From: an uncultured Collinsella sp.
Lineage (GTDB): Bacteria > Actinomycetota > Coriobacteriia > Coriobacteriales > Coriobacteriaceae
Direction: 5' to 3'
NCBI GenBank assembly: GCA_958443265.1
Contig: CAUCKA010000051.1
Coordinates: forward strand, 1 to 5,942
DNA: 5,942 bases
In this document: piece by piece, positions 5,232 to 5,942 of the stretch
How positions within the stretch are numbered: position 1 is the stretch's first letter
Layout of the letters: every line of letters starts with the position of its first letter
The notes under the pieces: model-generated
What the model was told of the DNA's origin: nothing
The model's database searches: none
Seen by the model: only the letters and a program-made list of their open reading frames with translations
Translations under genes and position numbers: made by a program

Positions 5232-5942
5232 TTAGGCGGCGATGTACTTGCCGTCCTGAATCACATAGGCTGTGGCGGGCTTTTCGACCTGGCCCTCGTC
5301 ATTCCACGTCAGCTCGCCTGTCAGGCCCTCAATCTTGATCTTGCGCATGGCCTTGGCAAGGTCGCCGGCAATGTCGGCACCGTCGGCCGAAATGTCAATC
5401 CCCGCCCTATCGATAGCCTCGGCGATGGCGTGGACGCAATCGTAAGCGTCGGCGGCAAACTGGTTGGGCGTCTCGTCGTAGGCATCCTTATAGGCCTTGA
5501 CGAAGTCGGCATTCTTCTCATCGTCAGCCGAAAACGGGGTCATGAGCAGCACCCCCTCGGCAAGAGAGGTATCGAAGCCTTCCACAGAGAGCAGGCCGTC
5601 CATGCCGTCGGTACCCATGAGGGTCATGTCGTAGCCCATGTCCTTGGCGTTCTTGAGCAAAACGGACGCCGGCGTGTAGTAGATCGGCGCAAAGATGAGC
5701 GTGGCGCCGGCCTCCTTGGCCTTGGTGAGCTGGTTGGTAAAGCTCGTGGAAGAGTCGTCTTTAAAGGTCTCGGTATCGACGATGTCGAGCTTGGACGCCT
5801 TGGCCTGCTCGGCAAAAGCGTCGGCAACGCCCGAGCTATACGTATCGCCGGAGTTGTAGAACAGGGCGATCTTGGCGTCCGCATACTTCTCGGTCAAGAA
5901 CTTCGCAGCGCTGGCGCCCATGGTGGGATCGGTAAAGCAAAC
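5232..5942 (-). CDS. livK: Second branched-chain amino acid substrate-binding protein, 5' end beyond the window (partial)
   Basis: The C-terminal 236 residues of a second LivJ/LivK-type receptor are present, ending at the TAA at 5232-5234. The frame stays open to the right edge, so the coding start and signal peptide are outside. The first visible residues, VCFTDPTMGASAAKFL, align with residues 160-175 of the neighbouring livK, so about 160 residues are missing. Ligand-site blocks APIYYTPASVLL and MGTDGMDG are kept. By my hand alignment, 171 of 236 positions are identical to the neighbour. The best conserved part is ETFKDDS through KNAKDMGYD, and the C-terminal 64 residues are the most diverged (34 of 64). 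It is a tandem duplicate upstream in the same direction, separated by 271 bases with regulatory signals. It may be expressed independently of the rest. Confidence 0.93.
   Translation of the reverse strand, partial: VCFTDPTMGASAAKFLTEKYADAKIALFYNSGDTYSSGVADAFAEQAKASKLDIVDTETFKDDSSTSFTNQLTKAKEAGATLIFAPIYYTPASVLLKNAKDMGYDMTLMGTDGMDGLLSVEGFDTSLAEGVLLMTPFSADDEKNADFVKAYKDAYDETPNQFAADAYDCVHAIAEAIDRAGIDISADGADIAGDLAKAMRKIKIEGLTGELTWNDEGQVEKPATAYVIQDGKYIAA

Noticed and set aside
1..5942. CRISPR array, tRNA or rRNA gene, insertion sequence or phage signature
   Set aside because: No regularly spaced repeats, cloverleaf-like segments, transposase or integrase coding sequence or terminal repeats were seen. 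The only long repeat is the paralogous receptor coding sequence.

Overview
The window holds one branched-chain amino acid ABC transporter locus (liv/HAAT family), read entirely from the minus strand. In order of transcription it runs livK-like binding protein (partial, cut by the right edge), a second complete livK-like binding protein, livH, livM, livG, livF. The set is complete for one importer: a periplasm-facing lipoprotein receptor, two permeases and two ATPases. The unusual part is the pair of tandem receptor genes. I did not find a previously undescribed system; the most notable points are the duplicated receptors and the structured non-coding gaps around them.

Organism: the coding regions are GC-rich with G/C-biased third positions, while the gap between the receptors is strongly AT-rich. 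The receptor has a twin-arginine-like lipoprotein signal. This suits a high-GC Gram-positive gut bacterium of the Coriobacteriia, with Collinsella or a relative as my best guess. That assignment rests on overall resemblance and is not proven by any marker gene here.

Layout by region: 1-60 probably holds the last codons of a plus-strand gene that converges on the operon. A 14-bp hairpin at 66-97 sits between the two stop codons. livF, livG, livM and livH (99-3633) are packed with a 9-nt gap, an 11-nt overlap and a 0-nt junction, each with its own Shine-Dalgarno sequence. The 139-nt gap 3634-3772 carries two hairpins between the receptor gene and livH, likely a partial terminator that makes more receptor than permease. 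livK (3773-4960) follows. The 271-nt gap 4961-5231 is a leader and promoter region with two leader hairpins, a weak promoter candidate and several dyad symmetries. The partial second receptor (5232-5942) runs off the right edge.

Working together: either receptor would capture a substrate such as leucine, isoleucine or valine outside the membrane and deliver it to the LivHM channel, with LivG and LivF hydrolysing ATP. Two receptors feeding one permease is known in E. coli (LivJ and LivK), so the tandem genes here may broaden or tune specificity.
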